A stretch of DNA of 64,000 bases, taken from contig CAUZXS010004361.1 of the NCBI GenBank assembly GCA_963585895.1, positions 62,001-126,000 of the forward strand, read 5' to 3'. Each line of letters opens with the position of its first letter. The stretch's first letter is position 1. Source of the DNA: Sepioteuthis lessoniana. Taxonomy: Eukaryota; Mollusca; Cephalopoda; Myopsida; Loliginidae. The position numbers and the translations under genes are program-made. The notes below the pieces were generated by a model. That model searched no databases, was not told where the DNA came from, and saw nothing but the letters and a program-made list of their open reading frames with translations. Below are positions 12,032 to 26,236 of this stretch, one piece after another.

Positions 12032-13110
12032 ATAAGACTGACTGTTTTGGAGAAAGTTACAATTTTTTGATTCTCCAAGATCAAATTGATGTCACAATTT
12101 GATCCTAAACCACAAACGGTGATTCTTAGTGGCAAGAAAAAAATGCAACTCCATTTTTTTTTTTTTTTTTTTTTTTTTTTGTGAGATAGAAATTATAAAA
12201 ATACCCTAGGATATAATTAGTTTTTATAGGGTTTTTTTTTTGGGGGGGGGGTCAATGACTGAGAATTTTTTGCAAAGAATCCAAAGTGTAAATTAATGGG
12301 AATTAGTAATTCTTTATATCAACTATTGCTAATGATCTAATGGAATGTGAATGCATGCAATAAAGTACAAGTATTTGGCACTTGAAAGTTCAAACAATGA
12401 ACAGATTAAACTAGATTATGCAAATTATAAATTAAGAACCCTTACAGCCATATGGATTTTATCTATTTGTTTTCTTTTTGTTTTCAAGCAAATGTTTTTT
12501 GTTTTTTTTTACATTGCGCTCTCTCTCTCTCATATTAGGTAGATGGATAGGTACTTGTTTTATGAAATTTGTTTAATCAAACTAGGTTCTATTTTTAAAA
12601 TTCATCTTGGACATTCTCATAAGTTTTGGTTTTCTATCGATGAAAACTCAACTTTTGATATGGTATAAAACTGCACCCTTTCTTTTGATGTTCTTCTCAG
12701 TCTCAAATCTTACTCTTAAGACAAATTTCACTTTAGGAAATTAATAAAAGTTGCACAGAGTTAGGCTAATAGGTTTGGGCATTCAGCAATCATATTTTCC
12801 CTAAAAAAAATATTTTGTTCAAAAAAAAAAAAGTCACTGATTGGTCTAGACATCATCACTTTATAAGTTGCTCAGTTGTGCATATATCTTCATCTAAGCA
12901 TTAAAATTTAAAAAATTTAAATCTTCAGTTTCTATATTTCTTTAACACACCTTTCTTCTTCACTCTTTCCCTATTATTAGCTGCCTGGACATTGTAGTAT
13001 TCTTACTGCATGAAACTTAATAACAGTATTTGATTTAATTTGCAAACTTTTCTTTCTTCCTTTTTTTTTCTTTTTAACTATTTAGGCTTTATATGGGCTT
13101 TTCTTTAGTT
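12032..13110. other. no gene seen
   Basis: AT-rich with a poly-T run near 12153-12180, a T/G run near 12231-12250 and a short (CT)n near 12519-12530. Confidence 0.4.
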
Positions 13111-13460
13111 TCAAAGCATTGGGTATTTGTTTAGAAAATGATTGTTTGATTTATCTAATAAATTCTCATCTTGTGTAGCTCAAAAGAATTTTGTTCACAC
13201 TATGTAGGCATATGTAGCATCCCATTTATCATGGGAATATACTCAGCAAGCCAAGTTTAAATACTGGACAAGGCCATTTGCATTTTTCTTTATGCTAATG
13301 CTCTTAGTAAAAGTTGAAATCAACAGATGAATAATTTTTAAAAAAGAAAAAAAAAAGACTTGCCTGATTTCATTTAAGCATTGGGTATTTTTTGAAGACA
13401 ATTGTTTGATTTATCTAATAAATTCTCAACTTATATTACTCAAAAAAAATTCTTCAAGTG
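13111..13460. repeat. diverged direct duplication, period about 262 bp
   Basis: About 85 bp starting at 13115 recurs at 13377. Shared segments include AGCATTGGGTATTT and TTGTTTGATTTATCTAATAA. The interval contains a short SINE B fragment near 13255-13320 (TTTCTTTATGCTAATGC). The repeats are far longer than a target duplication, so a local tandem duplication is more likely. Confidence 0.65.
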
Positions 13461-14714
13461 ACAAGAAAAAAATAACTTTGTATTTTAACATTGTTTTAGA
13501 ATATTTGCTCTGTTAAGTGAACATCAAGGATTTAGTTTTATTGCTCATCAGCTTATTGATGTTTTACTTTTTAATTGACAGACAATAATTTTGTTATTTA
13601 ATTCTGTGTGTATCTGTTATCTAAAAAGTGAGGATAGAAATATTGTAGTATACTTTACTATGTCATTTTAGTTTCACTTTTCTGGATATTTAATAAGCTT
13701 AGCTTAGTACAGCCCAAAGAATGTTGAGAAAGAAAATTGTTAGATAATCATCCAAGTGGGAATAACCTACTTAAAAATTCTTGGACTTTTACCTGGCTTC
13801 TCACGGTTACCTTAAAGTGCAGGTGGGTAATACATAACTATTTTAATCATGAGGCCAGTCACTAGTTTTATGTGTAAAACAATTTAGTAAATTCCACTAA
13901 TACAGTGAATTGTCCATTTAATACTGAAAATGGTCACAGACCTGATGAACAAAATCTATCTTAGCTTTACCTTTTAACAGGACTTTGTTTGGCAGGTGTT
14001 CATCTCGATTTCCATTAGCTAAATGAATGGATATTCAGATAGTTTTATATATTTCTTATAGCTCAGGACCGGTATGTAATGTAATGAATATTTAGAGATG
14101 GGAATAAAAGCAACTTTTGAATGTCATATATTATAAACTTGCTGTATCCTAGGAAATTCCATGGAATAAATGAATAATAGCATAAATTTAAACTATAAAT
14201 AACATCAACGTCTATTTTATAATTTGGTGAATTACCAACAATATATATACCTAACAAAAATAAATTAAATATAACTTTTATAATTGCAAAAAAAAAAATT
14301 AAATATTTAGTTTTGTGAAGTAAATAGCTCACTTTTGTAAGTAAATGGGGTGACTGGTTTCATTAACAATAAGGCAATGTTGTTGGATTGTGAGAAGGTC
14401 AAGGTTGATGGCAAGACTATCTCTGCTGAAAATAATTGTAAAAGCTATCAAAACTATAAATTATTGAATAACGTAAAGAGGTTATAAAAAAAAAAAGATT
14501 GAAAATTAATAAGTTATTCATTTTTAATATTATTTTCATAACCTGTTTTCTTTTTTAATAAGCAATCTTAAGGCAAAATATAAGTTATCTTAATAGGTAA
14601 AATGCATTTTGTCATGTTATATAACAGGCTACTTAATTGCTGAGGGGGAAAAGCAGTTACTCTGGTAACACAATTTTTGTCTAGAACCATGACCTGGATA
14701 AATAGATACAGCAG

Positions 14715-14758
<44 letters not shown>

Positions 14759-16599
14759 GATGTAAACTGTCATATGGTTCAGTGGTCAACAACTAAACTG
14801 GTTTCCTCAACTGACTTATTTGATGAAGGTAACAGAATGGAAAATAAGACCTATCAAAAGATACACTTCTTATAGTGTCAGTGACCATTTTGTATAGAAG
14901 TTCCATGAATTGTATGAAGAATATCCTTTGTTTTGAAATGTTATTTAGCTATTCACTGTAACTGATCCTCTTCTGTCCTGAATCCCACCTTGTCACTGAA
15001 TCCCAAAACATTAATTTGGATTGCAACTGCTCAAGGAAATCCACTCATGCAAATGCTTTTTCTTCTAAGGAACCATTGTCCTCCTTTGTGATTGATAGTT
15101 AAAAATGTAAGATATATATTAAACATAGTGCTGGAAGGGAGGATAACAAATGTTGTAAAAGTTTTATTGAAAGGTACCCAAAAAATAATAAACATGGTAG
15201 GAAAATACCTGACAAAAGATAGATATGAGATACTGAAGTTGGTTGGTAGACATGGCAGCAACTAGAACAATTAAGGTTGTCAAGTAAGTAATTAAAAAAG
15301 ACTTTTAGTGAACTTAAAATGGCTGGTACTAAGAAGTAATTCTGGAACTGTTTAACTCTCTTAAGGGATGATAATGGCTTTGAATACCCTTGATGTGCTA
15401 ACTGAGTGAATTATCTTCTGCTAAGACCTTATTTTATCACGTGTTTAACTTTCTTTGTGATCTCATATGATAGGCCAAATAGTCAACATTGAACACACCA
15501 GCTGTCCCTACAATGTGTTTTTTTTTTTTCTTGTTGCTTGTCAGAAATTCTTTGCTCCTTCCTGTGCACATTTTGCCTTTCCTAGTTGATTTCTTTCCAT
15601 TCTGTTTGTATAAATTTACACCTCAAGGAACACTTACGTTCTGTGTGTATAATTCAAGGATATAAATGCTACAAAAGAGTTTCCTTCACCCTCATTCTAA
15701 CCAACTGCTACCTCCAAGCAATTCTGATTTTCATCACTAAAAATGTTCAACTTCCTGGAAAAATTAATGAACCAAAAATTACTTGTTGCTAAATGTAATG
15801 ATTGGGGATGGGGTGAGAAGACTAGAAATAAAAAACTGGAGTAGACATGCAAATCAAATTCACATCTCTGAAAATGGATCACTCCAGTAGCTCCTCCAGT
15901 CTTTCTATCTTCTACCAGCTGGAATAAAATAGCAATTATTCTTTCTTACTCTTTGTATTATACACAACATTATCAGAACACTATAAGACAAACATTCAAC
16001 TTTTTAATTCTATGAAAAAGATGTACTGTGCCTTGAACTTGATTCATTCCAATCTTAAAATGTCATTGTTAAGTTCTAATGTTGAAAATAAAATGCAGAT
16101 ATCAATACTATTGATATTTAGGATATTGTTTTTAAAAAATAAATAAAAACAAAATCCTACAAGGCACATTAAAACAAAAAATGAAAGTAACTCTGAAAAC
16201 GTGTCTGTTGATAATCTGTTTTTGCTTAACAAAAATGGTCATTGATTTTGGTTTTCCTAACTTACCCATATTATATACATTAACCCTTTCAGCCTATTAC
16301 ATTGGTATATCCGTGGTTCTTTTACTTCCCCCTACACTGTAGTACAGGTTTATCAGTGTGGAAATCATGCTAAAATGGCAAAGGATAAATTTAGGCTCAG
16401 AACTCAAAACAGCCATTAATCTTCATAAAATGCTTTGTGTTCAACTCTTTCATCTATCCCTAACATACATTTCATTTTAAAAATCTGATATCATAAATAT
16501 TTTCATCATGAAAGAATCTTTGGATAGAGAACATTGCATGTGATGTATTTGTTCTCCTTGGACCTTTTTGGTGAGGATTCAAAGCTTCTGACTACATAA
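13461..16599. other. no gene seen
   Basis: AT-rich unique-looking sequence apart from the (AT)n/(AC)n tract at 14717-14758. ORFs of up to 89 codons have no recognisable domain. Confidence 0.4.
14717..14758. repeat. (AT)n(AC)n microsatellite
   Basis: Alternating AT passes directly into alternating AC. Confidence 0.9.
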
Positions 16600-16970
16600 A
16601 GCTGGCCATGTGAGGAAATATTACTTTTTAGGCAGAAACCAGTCTAGAACAGAGCTTGTCCCAATACTTTATTTGCTATCATTCCAGAATTGACCCAAAC
16701 TGGAAATAGTCTTTGTTGCATGCCATCAGGAGACAGTTTATCAATAGGATCAATGAGGATATATGACATGGGCACCCTTTTATAGTTATTAGGATGGTAA
16801 TACAAAGAGAGAGACAGAGTGACAAACATATTTTCCCTAAAACCTAGTCTGAGCTTGATCTCCAAATATGGTTGAAAACCTTTCAAGGAATGACCCTAAC
16901 AATTCCTGTTAGTTTGGTCAAAATCTGGCCAAAAATGGTTGAGTCTTAGCTATACAGACAAACCAACATT
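16600..16970. other. unidentified GC-richer block, perhaps an old repeat
   Basis: Less AT-rich than its surroundings, with an 80-codon minus ORF (16644-16886) lacking any domain I recognise. The right end (GGTCAAAATCTGGCC, AATGGTTGAGTC) resembles phrases seen at 3' ends of some invertebrate LINEs, but I cannot assign it. Confidence 0.3.
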
Positions 16971-18053
16971 TATTGAACTATTTTAAGATTTTATTGTTTG
17001 TTCAAATGATCCTAATAAGAAAGCACTAAAAAGAAATTTGGCTCTTATTTGTTAATTAAATACTATTTATTTGTAGTTTTCTTGTGGAATGGTTACTTTT
17101 GGAGTGGCTGTGTGTTATATAAATATTTAGTTGTGGAATTTGCTAAAAATAACTTTTTTGTCCTTCATTATTCTGGTGCATGTTGATAGATTTTCATAAC
17201 ATAATTAAATAAAAATAATGCCTTCTGTTTGAAGCCATTACTTTTATTTAATTAATCAATTTTCTATTAAGTACTTTAAACTGCAGCTTATGGGAAAGGT
17301 AGAGAATAATTACAGTAATCATTTTTTTCTATTCTTTTCAAAAAAGCAATTGAAATTAGGTAACTACACTTGAATTATAGGTTGTAATTATTAGTTTACT
17401 GTCTTTTTACAGTTAGTACCATTTAATACCAAAATTAAACAAACCTTATTCTTGTTTCCTATTATTATTATTACTGCTATCATTGATAGTTTCATAAATA
17501 CTGTATTATCATCATTAAGTGTGACTAATATGAAGTGATTTTTTTTTTTTTTTTTGATAACTGACACATCTATTAATCATTTGAAGACAATTAAATTTGC
17601 TCTACCCAGTCTGACTCATGACCTTGTCTGGGATTGAGTTAATTTATTTTCAGTTAAAAAAAAAATAAGAGAAAATCAACTTTTTGTTTTCTTCATGCAA
17701 AATTCATGCTGGAACAATTAAAGTTTAATTGCAAATTGAAATTTTTTTACAGTTTTTTGTTACTTCGCAAAAAAGCAAAAACATTGCATTTCAGTTTCCA
17801 AATGACACTGCAAATTGTATTTGCAAGCAAATGCTAAAATTTTATTTTAATTCTGTATTTGGGTAAATCAAAGTATAATTTCTGTAGGTATTTAGATAGT
17901 CATTAATAAAGAACCCACTCAAGTTGTGTAGTTTTTCAAAGCCTACCTTTCTCTTTAAAATGACTAATTTTATGTAAAGAAACTCATTTAAAAAAAACAA
18001 AAAAACTCTCTCTTATGAGAGTACTTTTTGTTATATAATTTCAACCTGTCTCC
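16971..18053. other. no gene seen
   Basis: AT-rich with a poly-T run near 17540-17556. Confidence 0.4.
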
Positions 18054-18207
18054 ACATGTTCACCATCCCTGTCAATACGTTCTTAGAATCTCCCACAGGT
18101 AATTAAAAATGTTAATATTTCTTTTGGAGTAAAGTAGAGAAGAAATGATATTACAGAGACCACCTTTAGAAAATTTCAATATGTTGACAGGGATAGTGAA
18201 CAGGTAT
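18054..18207. repeat. imperfect inverted repeat, possible MITE remnant
   Basis: The left arm at 18054-18088 (core GTTCACCATCCCTGTCAA) pairs with the right arm at 18170-18207 (core TTGACAGGGATAGTGAAC) across an 81-bp spacer. No clear target duplication. Confidence 0.6.
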
Positions 18208-21047
18208 GGACTTTAAAATCATGACATCATAAAGGAACTCCCATAGAAATGTTAATATTTTTGAAACACTCTGTATTTTGATACACTAATTCAAAATTAG
18301 ATACACTTATTGTAGGTTTTGTTTACCTTAAAATTGACTCTTTTTATGAACACCTTTCTTCTGTGACAGCATCATTTTCTTGAAATGATCCTACTTATGC
18401 AGAATTGGATTAGAGTTATAAATAACCATTAAGTTTACTCTAAAATAAAATACAGCAATACAATTGCAGCCTTTTTCACTTATCTTTGTGTATTCATTTT
18501 AGAAAGCTTTATATTGCCACTATCAATTTGGAAAAAGTCAGAAATGGAATCATTTTGCTTTCTTGTGATACAGTCATCATTCTCATCTATCTTATAATTT
18601 TTATAACTATATCTGCCTTCTGATGTTCTGTTTGCTCTGAGTGGGTGTATTGCAGAAATCTGATCTGCTTCTGTATTGGCAGTGAGCCATTGCAAGCTAA
18701 TGTCTAGCCTTGGCTAAACCAGTAGCAGATATATATTTTGTAAAGGCAAACAAAACTTGGGATCCCAGTTTATGTGCAGCTTTAGTGTCTTATCTATTTT
18801 GGTTTCTTTGCTTTCCCAGAACGCTTTTGAGTTGTTCTGAATCAAAAGGAAAATATAAACAGAAGAAAAGAAAATGTACTCGACCCTGCAGTATGTAGTT
18901 ATTTCAGGGTATTAGATTTTTACCCTTTCAATTGTATTAAAAGCTTTAAATTTTGCTTCATTGTCTGCTCCTTACAGATTTGCCAAACTAATCTCTTGTC
19001 TTTTTATTCTTATATTTCTAGTTTTCTCTTTCCCCCCTTGAAAGATTATTTGCGTTCCTATTTTAACATAGCTGCACAGATTGAGTGTTTTTCATGCAAT
19101 TATAATTCTTGTGAAAAACAAATTACTCTGAAGCTCTTGATAAACTTATTCTTGTTTAATAAGTCTTAATGCAGTTATAGCCAATTCATAATAATTACTT
19201 TCATGTGTTAAGTGAGGACCTTTCTACTGCTTTCTTAGATTCAATGGCAGTTTGAAGAGAATAAGTTTGATGCACATGTTGAATTTTCCTCTGTGAGAAG
19301 TAGCTGCTACATGTTTATTTTTAGGAAGTTTATCTTATCAAATAGAATGTTAAAACTGTCATTCCAATTATTGATTATGCTGCAGTAGCACTGATCCTGA
19401 TAGTATACAAGTATGAGGCTTATGAGTTAGTGATGGGAAATTGTTTGGTAACTCCTTTGTTTATTTGTGTAAGCTTTTTTTATCATATTTGGTACTTATT
19501 GAGTGTTTTCAGTGTAAGATACTCTCCTGAGTTAGAATCTCCATGACAAGGCTTTTCTCAGTTTTTTTCTTTTTGCTGTCTTGCCAGAAAACAAGATAGA
19601 TTTTAATCCCAACAGGAATGTTGAGCAGCAAAGATCCTATTATATAATTATATTTGCTAAAAGTCAAAATTCTTTATAGAAAATACTTTGTAATACATGA
19701 CTATATATGGGTTTGAACAAGAACTTTCTGTATTATTCACAGGTTCTTAAACATGTTTTCTGTTAAAATATTTAACATTTTATTTGAAATTATTTCAATG
19801 TTATTAATTGTAATTTATGAAAATAATCATATGATCTCAAATAAATGACTTTTTCCCTCATCTTTGAAGGAAGCTAAGTGTTTTGTTATTTGTGTGTGGG
19901 GAGGGGTATTTTTTTAATCGGGTTTTAAATGAGTTTAATTTTGATAGTACTCTTATTTGATTAATGCATAAGGCATGGGAATAAAGAGGAAAGCAAAATT
20001 ATTTTTGAAAAAAATCTAAAAACTAATCTAATCATTTTGCAGAAAATTGATATATTAACTTTGTCTTGGTAAATCTTTCTAAACGGAAACCTTATCAGTA
20101 TTCATGTAATTGAAACCTGCATTGGTATCACTTCCTCTGAAAGATCTTCATTACTTATTAATGTCTTTTCTTTTTAACACATTCTTATCAATATTTATAT
20201 AATTTCTTTGTTTTCTACAAAAATTGTACATTGACTGTTTTTTTTGTTTTTTCTCATTTTTAAACAAGATATGCCACACCTACACCATGAAATGTATGCT
20301 TTCCAATATTGGAAACTTTTTGTTTTACTTTAAAGTAGAGAAACTGAAAATTACATATTTTTTGTTTTTTAAAATCTAAGCTTATGAGAATATTCATTTT
20401 ATTGATATGAAAGATGTATGGTACTTCCCAAACATTTTTTTAAAGGGGGGTTGCTACATCTTTGGCTTAAAAGCAATATCCAGTGCCCTCCCCTATGCAT
20501 ATAACAAACACACATTTTTTCTTTTTTTTGGTTTTGTTAGGTTAAGTGAAAATCTAAAACAAAAACTACTCACTAAGTCTGTGATCATATTTAAAACTTT
20601 GGGTTTGCAAGTGAGAAAATGCTATCATTTCCAATCCCCTTAGTCTGCTGTCTGATTTAGTTGACTTAAAGCACATATCCAGACCAAATAACAGAGATAC
20701 AGACTTTAAACTCCAGTGTTGAACTCAAAATAAAATGTATTCTTGTAATTCATTCTTATTTAAATGTTTGTAGCTTAGTCCTTGTCACAGACTTCGTTAA
20801 ACATTTTTTATCATTATAAAATAATAAAAAAAAAAAAGAAAAACAAACACTCACTCGATTCTAATGCTTCCCTAACTCTCTTAAATCAAAATTTTCTTTC
20901 CTCAACAGTCCCTTGGATTTTTCCATCTCTAGGTGGGTAATGCCACCCACTTTAGAAATGACTGCTTTAAAGAGTAATATTACTATTTGTTGCATATTTT
21001 ATTGCAATATTTGGCAATTTTGTTTTGTATATAACAATGTACTATGT
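18208..21047. other. no gene seen
   Basis: AT-rich unique-looking sequence. Short ORFs at 18480-18898 and 20407-20643 have no motifs or splice context that would support a gene. Confidence 0.4.
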
Positions 21048-21318
21048 ATTTACTCAACCCATCTGCCATGGCAAGGATGTGATACAAGGTTAATTTTCAA
21101 GATCATTTGAATTCAGATTTTTCCTTTTACTTGACTGGTTGTCTTACCAAGGCTAAAGAAATCAGTCTATCCTTCTATTTATCCATATTTGAGGAGGAGA
21201 GACAGATTTATGCCTTTCCTAAGGACATTAGTGGAAGGTAAAATGTAAACAGCCTTGCTTAGGATTTGAACTCTGGTCAATGATTCCAATTCCTACAATA
21301 ACTATGTTCTGTGCACCT
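21048..21318 (-). repeat. SINE family B1, old copy
   Basis: On the plus strand it runs from TTTACTCAACCCATC through GATGTGATACAAGG and TTACCAAGGCTAAAG to GGATTTGAACTCTGG, the reverse complement of the head. Few CpGs remain, so it is older than 27927-28219. Confidence 0.8.
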
Positions 21319-22990
21319 CAACCGTGTGTGTTTAAATCTACATTGTATTGCTTTCCTGAAGAAATTGATATCAGATGCTACTTGAATCCATTGCTTTTCT
21401 CTCATACTATCCTATTTCTCTCCAATAATTTAACTGTTGATTAGCTTATCACTGCATATGTCAAGTTACACTTACTTGTTTGATAAGTCTGTCTGGTACC
21501 ACAATGTTTTGTGTTTACCTCACATATTTGCTCTTCAATTGTGCGTGAAAAATAATTTTAAACATTCTTTTTATTTCTGCAACAATGTTATAAAATATTT
21601 ATAAGAAACCTATATTTTAAAACTCAAGGATTTGAAATCTCTCTTATTATTTATGATAAAAAACTGATTCCTTGACCTGACAAGTAACAGATGCAACACT
21701 TTGATCTTAGAGAATTCATAGATGTATGGATCAGAAAAGATATTTTGTTTTTCATTTTTCGAATAAAGCCTTTCCTTCCTATTCTGGAAACTATTTTGAT
21801 TGTAATAATAAAAACTCTATAATGAGCATATATTCAGAAAAACAATATCTACTCTCCCTTTTTCCTTTTTTTTTTTTTTCTTTTTTTATTTTGTAAAAAA
21901 ATCTTCAAGTCTGTCAAATTAGCATAAAATGCTCCAAAAATATAAAAATCAATTTTATGAATACTTGTATATTAGCGAAGTTCAGTGCAAATAACTTGGT
22001 GCAAATGTACATGATTTTTTTGTAATGTTAGAATAAAGATCATTTCCTAGTATTCTACTGACTTAATTGGATTGTTTTGCAAATATCCTTCTGAATTGTC
22101 TTTCTAGTCTCAAGTGTTTCTATTTTCTTCAATGTTTATGACTGAACCACAATTACTCAGCTTGATTAGATGTTGTTGTTCAAAGCAAATTGAACCTCTC
22201 CTGCTACAATAAAGAACAATAACATTAAAGAATACCTAATTGGTTGTTTTCTCTTTTTCTTTCTTTCTTTCTTTTTTTTTTTTTTTTTTTTTTTTTTCCA
22301 CCTTTCCTATTAGAAACCAATTCTACATGGTTTGTAAACAAAACTTGTTGGCCTTTATACATGTGTGCATAAGCACACAATCCTATTGGATAATTTCAAA
22401 AATATCTTAATTACTATTTACATAAAAAAATAGCATGAACATTTTTGTACTTTGTCAGTAGATTTGTAAACAAATAAAAAAACACTGACTTGTTTCCAAA
22501 GGGATGATATCCATTAATATGATGCTTTTTGACAGGAGACAAACAAAATTTGATTTAACACTACAATAGTGATTGTCTTATAACTGTTAATAATACCAAC
22601 ATTATACATCAATTTATTTTAAAATATGTAAAAACTATCAGGTAAAGATTGTGATGGAAAAAGATGGAATGTGCTTTTGATGGCTAACAATTACCCAGGT
22701 AAATACTAGAGAAAATGTGATGAACTTAGAGATCTAAGACTAGACATTTAGAACACTAGTTTGCCTTTAACACACACACACCAGTGGTCTAGAAGAAAAA
22801 TATATGAAAACCCAAATTTATTTATTATAACAACCTTATAGTTTTAGCATTCCTCATTATTTCTTTCATAAATTTTTTTTCACAATTCCTTATCTAGTGA
22901 AGATCATAAAAGGTGAAAACTCAATAAATACTCTACCAAATTTGGTTTTTATATATTTTTCTTCAATTCTGTTGGATCTTTTATCCATAT
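21319..22990. other. no gene seen
   Basis: AT-rich with poly-T tracts near 21866-21890 and 22260-22297, the latter preceded by (CTTT)n. Confidence 0.4.
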
Positions 22991-23004
22991 ACTTATTCAT
23001 AGCA

Positions 23005-23380
23005 TAGCCCAGTCAGCTGGGACTGTAGGATACACTGACTGCATCTCTGCAACGAGTGTCCTGGATATAACATTAAACCATTATATGGTGAGGCTTAAGC
23101 CTTGGAGATTTGGAAAATGTAGAGTACCCCTTCATTGCCATTGCTCTCTTTCTATGGGTCAAATAGAACAAACCGTGTGCAAACAAATAACTGATGTTAA
23201 GTTGTGAATGTTATATAGCAATACATGAAACCATTTAACTGTGTGCAAAAAAGAGCCCAGGCTCATTTCAAAAATGTTATCTACAAAATGTGTTCTCAAA
23301 TCATATATATTTGATTATATATGTATAAACAAAATTTTGTACTGAATAACCTATAATGGTTGATATACATTAAAACCAAA
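23005..23380 (+). repeat. SINE family C, full length, with target duplication
   Basis: The perfect 14-bp repeat ACTTATTCATAGCA at 22991-23004 and 23381-23394 fixes both ends. It starts TAGCCCAGTCAGCTGGGAC and carries GGTGAGGCTTAAGCC and GAGTACCCCTTCATTGCC. It has a variable tail with ATAGCAATACATGAAACC and ends CTATAATGGTTGATAT, then CCAAA. It is the best guide to the ends of the family. Confidence 0.9.
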
Positions 23381-23394
23381 ACTTATTCATAGCA

Positions 23395-24248
23395 GTGGTC
23401 TGCATATTAATCTTACAACACTTTGACCCTATGGTAGCCCCTAAAAACATAATTTTGAATTATATGTATGGACAGGTTATGTTAGATAGTTTAAGGAAAG
23501 AATTATATGAAGACTTATTTGGAAGCCATCATAAAGTGATCTCATAACTCATGCTAAGTAAGGTATTACTCACAGACCATAAATTGTCAGATGCAATTGA
23601 TGTAATGCCCTAATCTTTTCTGAAATGAATTAATTCTGGTATTTGTTTATAAGTCAACAATAGTCTTCTGTTAAGATTTTATAAAAAGTGATGAAAATAA
23701 GTTTGAGTTTGGGCGTCACTATTACAGCTCTGAAAAACTAATTTGCAGTAGTCTGGTAGATTTTAATTACTCTATAATGGAGACTCTTTATACAAAAGAA
23801 GCATTAAAGCTCTGTCACTTCAATTACTTTTTGTATATTTTATTATTTAATTTTTTTTTTTATAGATATTTTTAATATCATTTATATTGATTACTTTGTT
23901 ATTGTTTTCTATGTATTTAAAAAAATTGTTGGAATATAATTCAAATAAGATAAATGCAAACTGATTTTAAAGCCTCTTCATTGTAGATATTCTTTTTGAT
24001 AAATGATCTTATATTCACTAGAAAAATATTGAGATTTAAAAAAAAAAAAATAAAAAAATGCTATTTTCTTAAATGTTAATTCATAGTCAAAATGTTACTA
24101 CTTAATTTTATCTTTTGAAAATTCACCTTCAGAATTGATTTTTAAACAAGTTGCTAAATTAGTTCAATGTATTTGTGATATTTTTCTGTTTTATATAGCA
24201 TAAGTACTTGGGGTGGGGAATCATCTGTAAAAACTTATTTTATACTTG

Positions 24249-24286
<38 letters not shown>

Positions 24287-24630
24287 CTATTTGAAGTGTT
24301 AGAATCTTATAACAAGTATGTCTGCTTTACTATGTTATGCATGTGTGTGTGATCTCACAATCAATAATTAAAGTCACCTTTAAGTAGAACTATTACCTTT
24401 TTGGTTTGTGTATAGTGAACCCTTCACATAGACTTACATTCCCTTGGAACCTACTGATAAAACAAGTTGAGCCATTGGCATAAAGGAAATCTTGTCACTC
24501 TCTCTCCCCCACTCAACATCATATGATTGAATTCAATATACTTTAAAAGAGTAAGGAAAGTTTTTTTTTTTTTTTTTTTTTTTTCTTTAAAATACAAATC
24601 ATCATTTGGATGAATGGCTGTTTCTTATAA
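23395..24630. other. no gene seen
   Basis: AT-rich with poly-T tracts near 24250-24282 and 24561-24584. Confidence 0.4.
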
Positions 24631-24631
24631 C

Positions 24632-24776
24632 CAATTAGGCTGTCAGCTGACAATGGAAAATGGAGATTATTTGGTAGTACCCATCTCTCACCAAACCTAT
24701 TAGGCTGTTATGTCAAGTATTTTTCTTTGAGTGAGAGCAATAAGGGTTACTTGGTTGTGCCCATTTTCTCTCCAAA
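24632..24776. repeat. diverged tandem pair, period about 66-78 bp
   Basis: Two units each start with a TATTAGGCTGT-like motif (24633, 24699) and end with TTGGTNGTNCCCAT followed by TCTC. Indels make the period vary. Confidence 0.5.
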
Positions 24777-25374
24777 TAACACCTGGCAAATTGTACAGGT
24801 TACATGATACTAGCAGCAAAAACCCTGATAAAAAATGCAGCTTGTATTTGAAATAACTGAAAACTACATTGATAATTAGATAATCAATATTAGAACTACT
24901 TCATATTTTTACTACTAAGAAATATTGGGCGGGGGTTGTTTTTTGTTTGTTTTTTTTTAATTCTTTTATATAAAATATGAATATGGATTAAAAATCATTC
25001 TTTTTAAATTAAGATGATAAACATTAAGACAAATTTGTTAGAATCCTGATTATTTTTATTTATTTTTATTTTTTTTTTAAGGTTTTACTAATTTTTTTGC
25101 AATATGCTGTTTCAAATTTTAATACCTTGTTATTGCTTATTTATTAATTTTTCATGAATGGGATTTTTGCCTAATTTTGATGAATGGGAGAAACTATTGG
25201 GTTTTTACTTACATCAGCTGTGACTTCCATTCATTGTCTTATTGAATTTTACTCTTGATAATTACCTGATGAAATTTTAATGTGTATTCTTTTGGCTATA
25301 TAGTTCTTATTGTTGTTTCTGTAAAAATAGTGATTTAAAAATAAAGATTGTATTTCAAGTTATCAAAATGATTG
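24777..25374. other. no gene seen
   Basis: AT-rich, with T-rich runs. Confidence 0.4.
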
Positions 25375-25690
25375 TATTGATTCTTTTTTGGGCAGACTGG
25401 GCGCTCAAGGCTTGGTAGGGCAACCAGTCTAAGAGAAGGGCAACTGTATTCAAAATGTCACTGGAGTTCCTAAGGCAGTTTGATGTGTTCAAACTCATTC
25501 TAGCAACTCCTGCAGTGATACTAATGCCAAATTGTTTGGCACCTACTTTTCCCTTGGACAGACCTTGGGGTTGTGAAGAAGGGAGACCTACAACATGAGA
25601 AAATGCTGATCTTGCATACAACTTTGCTCAGACTTGTCATACTCTGGGCACAAATCCTTGAGTTTTGCAAGGCTGATGGATGCCATAACT
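25375..25690. other. unidentified GC-richer block, probably an old repeat
   Basis: Sharply less AT-rich than both sides. It includes an 88-codon minus ORF (25355-25621, with ITAGVARMSLNTSNCL). The translation does not match a family I can name. The base composition and sharp edges suggest an inserted repeat fragment rather than an exon; no splice sites fit. Confidence 0.35.
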
Positions 25691-26236
25691 ATAAAATAAT
25701 TTTTCTTACTCTATTTTGAAGATGTTTAATGAGGACTGAACTTTTATTGAATGTGTCTGTTGGACCAGAATGCTGTTCACTGTACTACTGCTATGATAAA
25801 AGATCTAGTTGAATACCTCTATAAAAATAGCAAGAGATAATAGATCAGTTTTAAGGGTTTCTTAATCAAGAAAAATCTGATAATCTATTATCTACAATTT
25901 TAAAGATATTTCTATTGCAAATATGCAAGTAAATTTTAGATTTCTGATCCATATTAAACAGACAGTTTAAGATTTTTAAAAAATGACTGGATGACCTTAT
26001 AATCATTAGGTATTTTTTAAAATGATATTTACTTGTTTGAACACCAACCTTAACTATATTACTGCTTCTTTCTTTTATTAACTAGTAAGATATCATTTAA
26101 GGCAATGTTAAAAGCGCTTCTATAATTTTAAAAAAAAAAAATTGTTGAATATTTCAGTATGAGTGGATCAAATGAATTTGGACATCAAATGAAATTAAAG
26201 TATTGTTATTTACTTGGCTTTGTAACAAAAGTTTGG
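25691..26236. other. no gene seen
   Basis: AT-rich unique-looking sequence. Confidence 0.4.
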
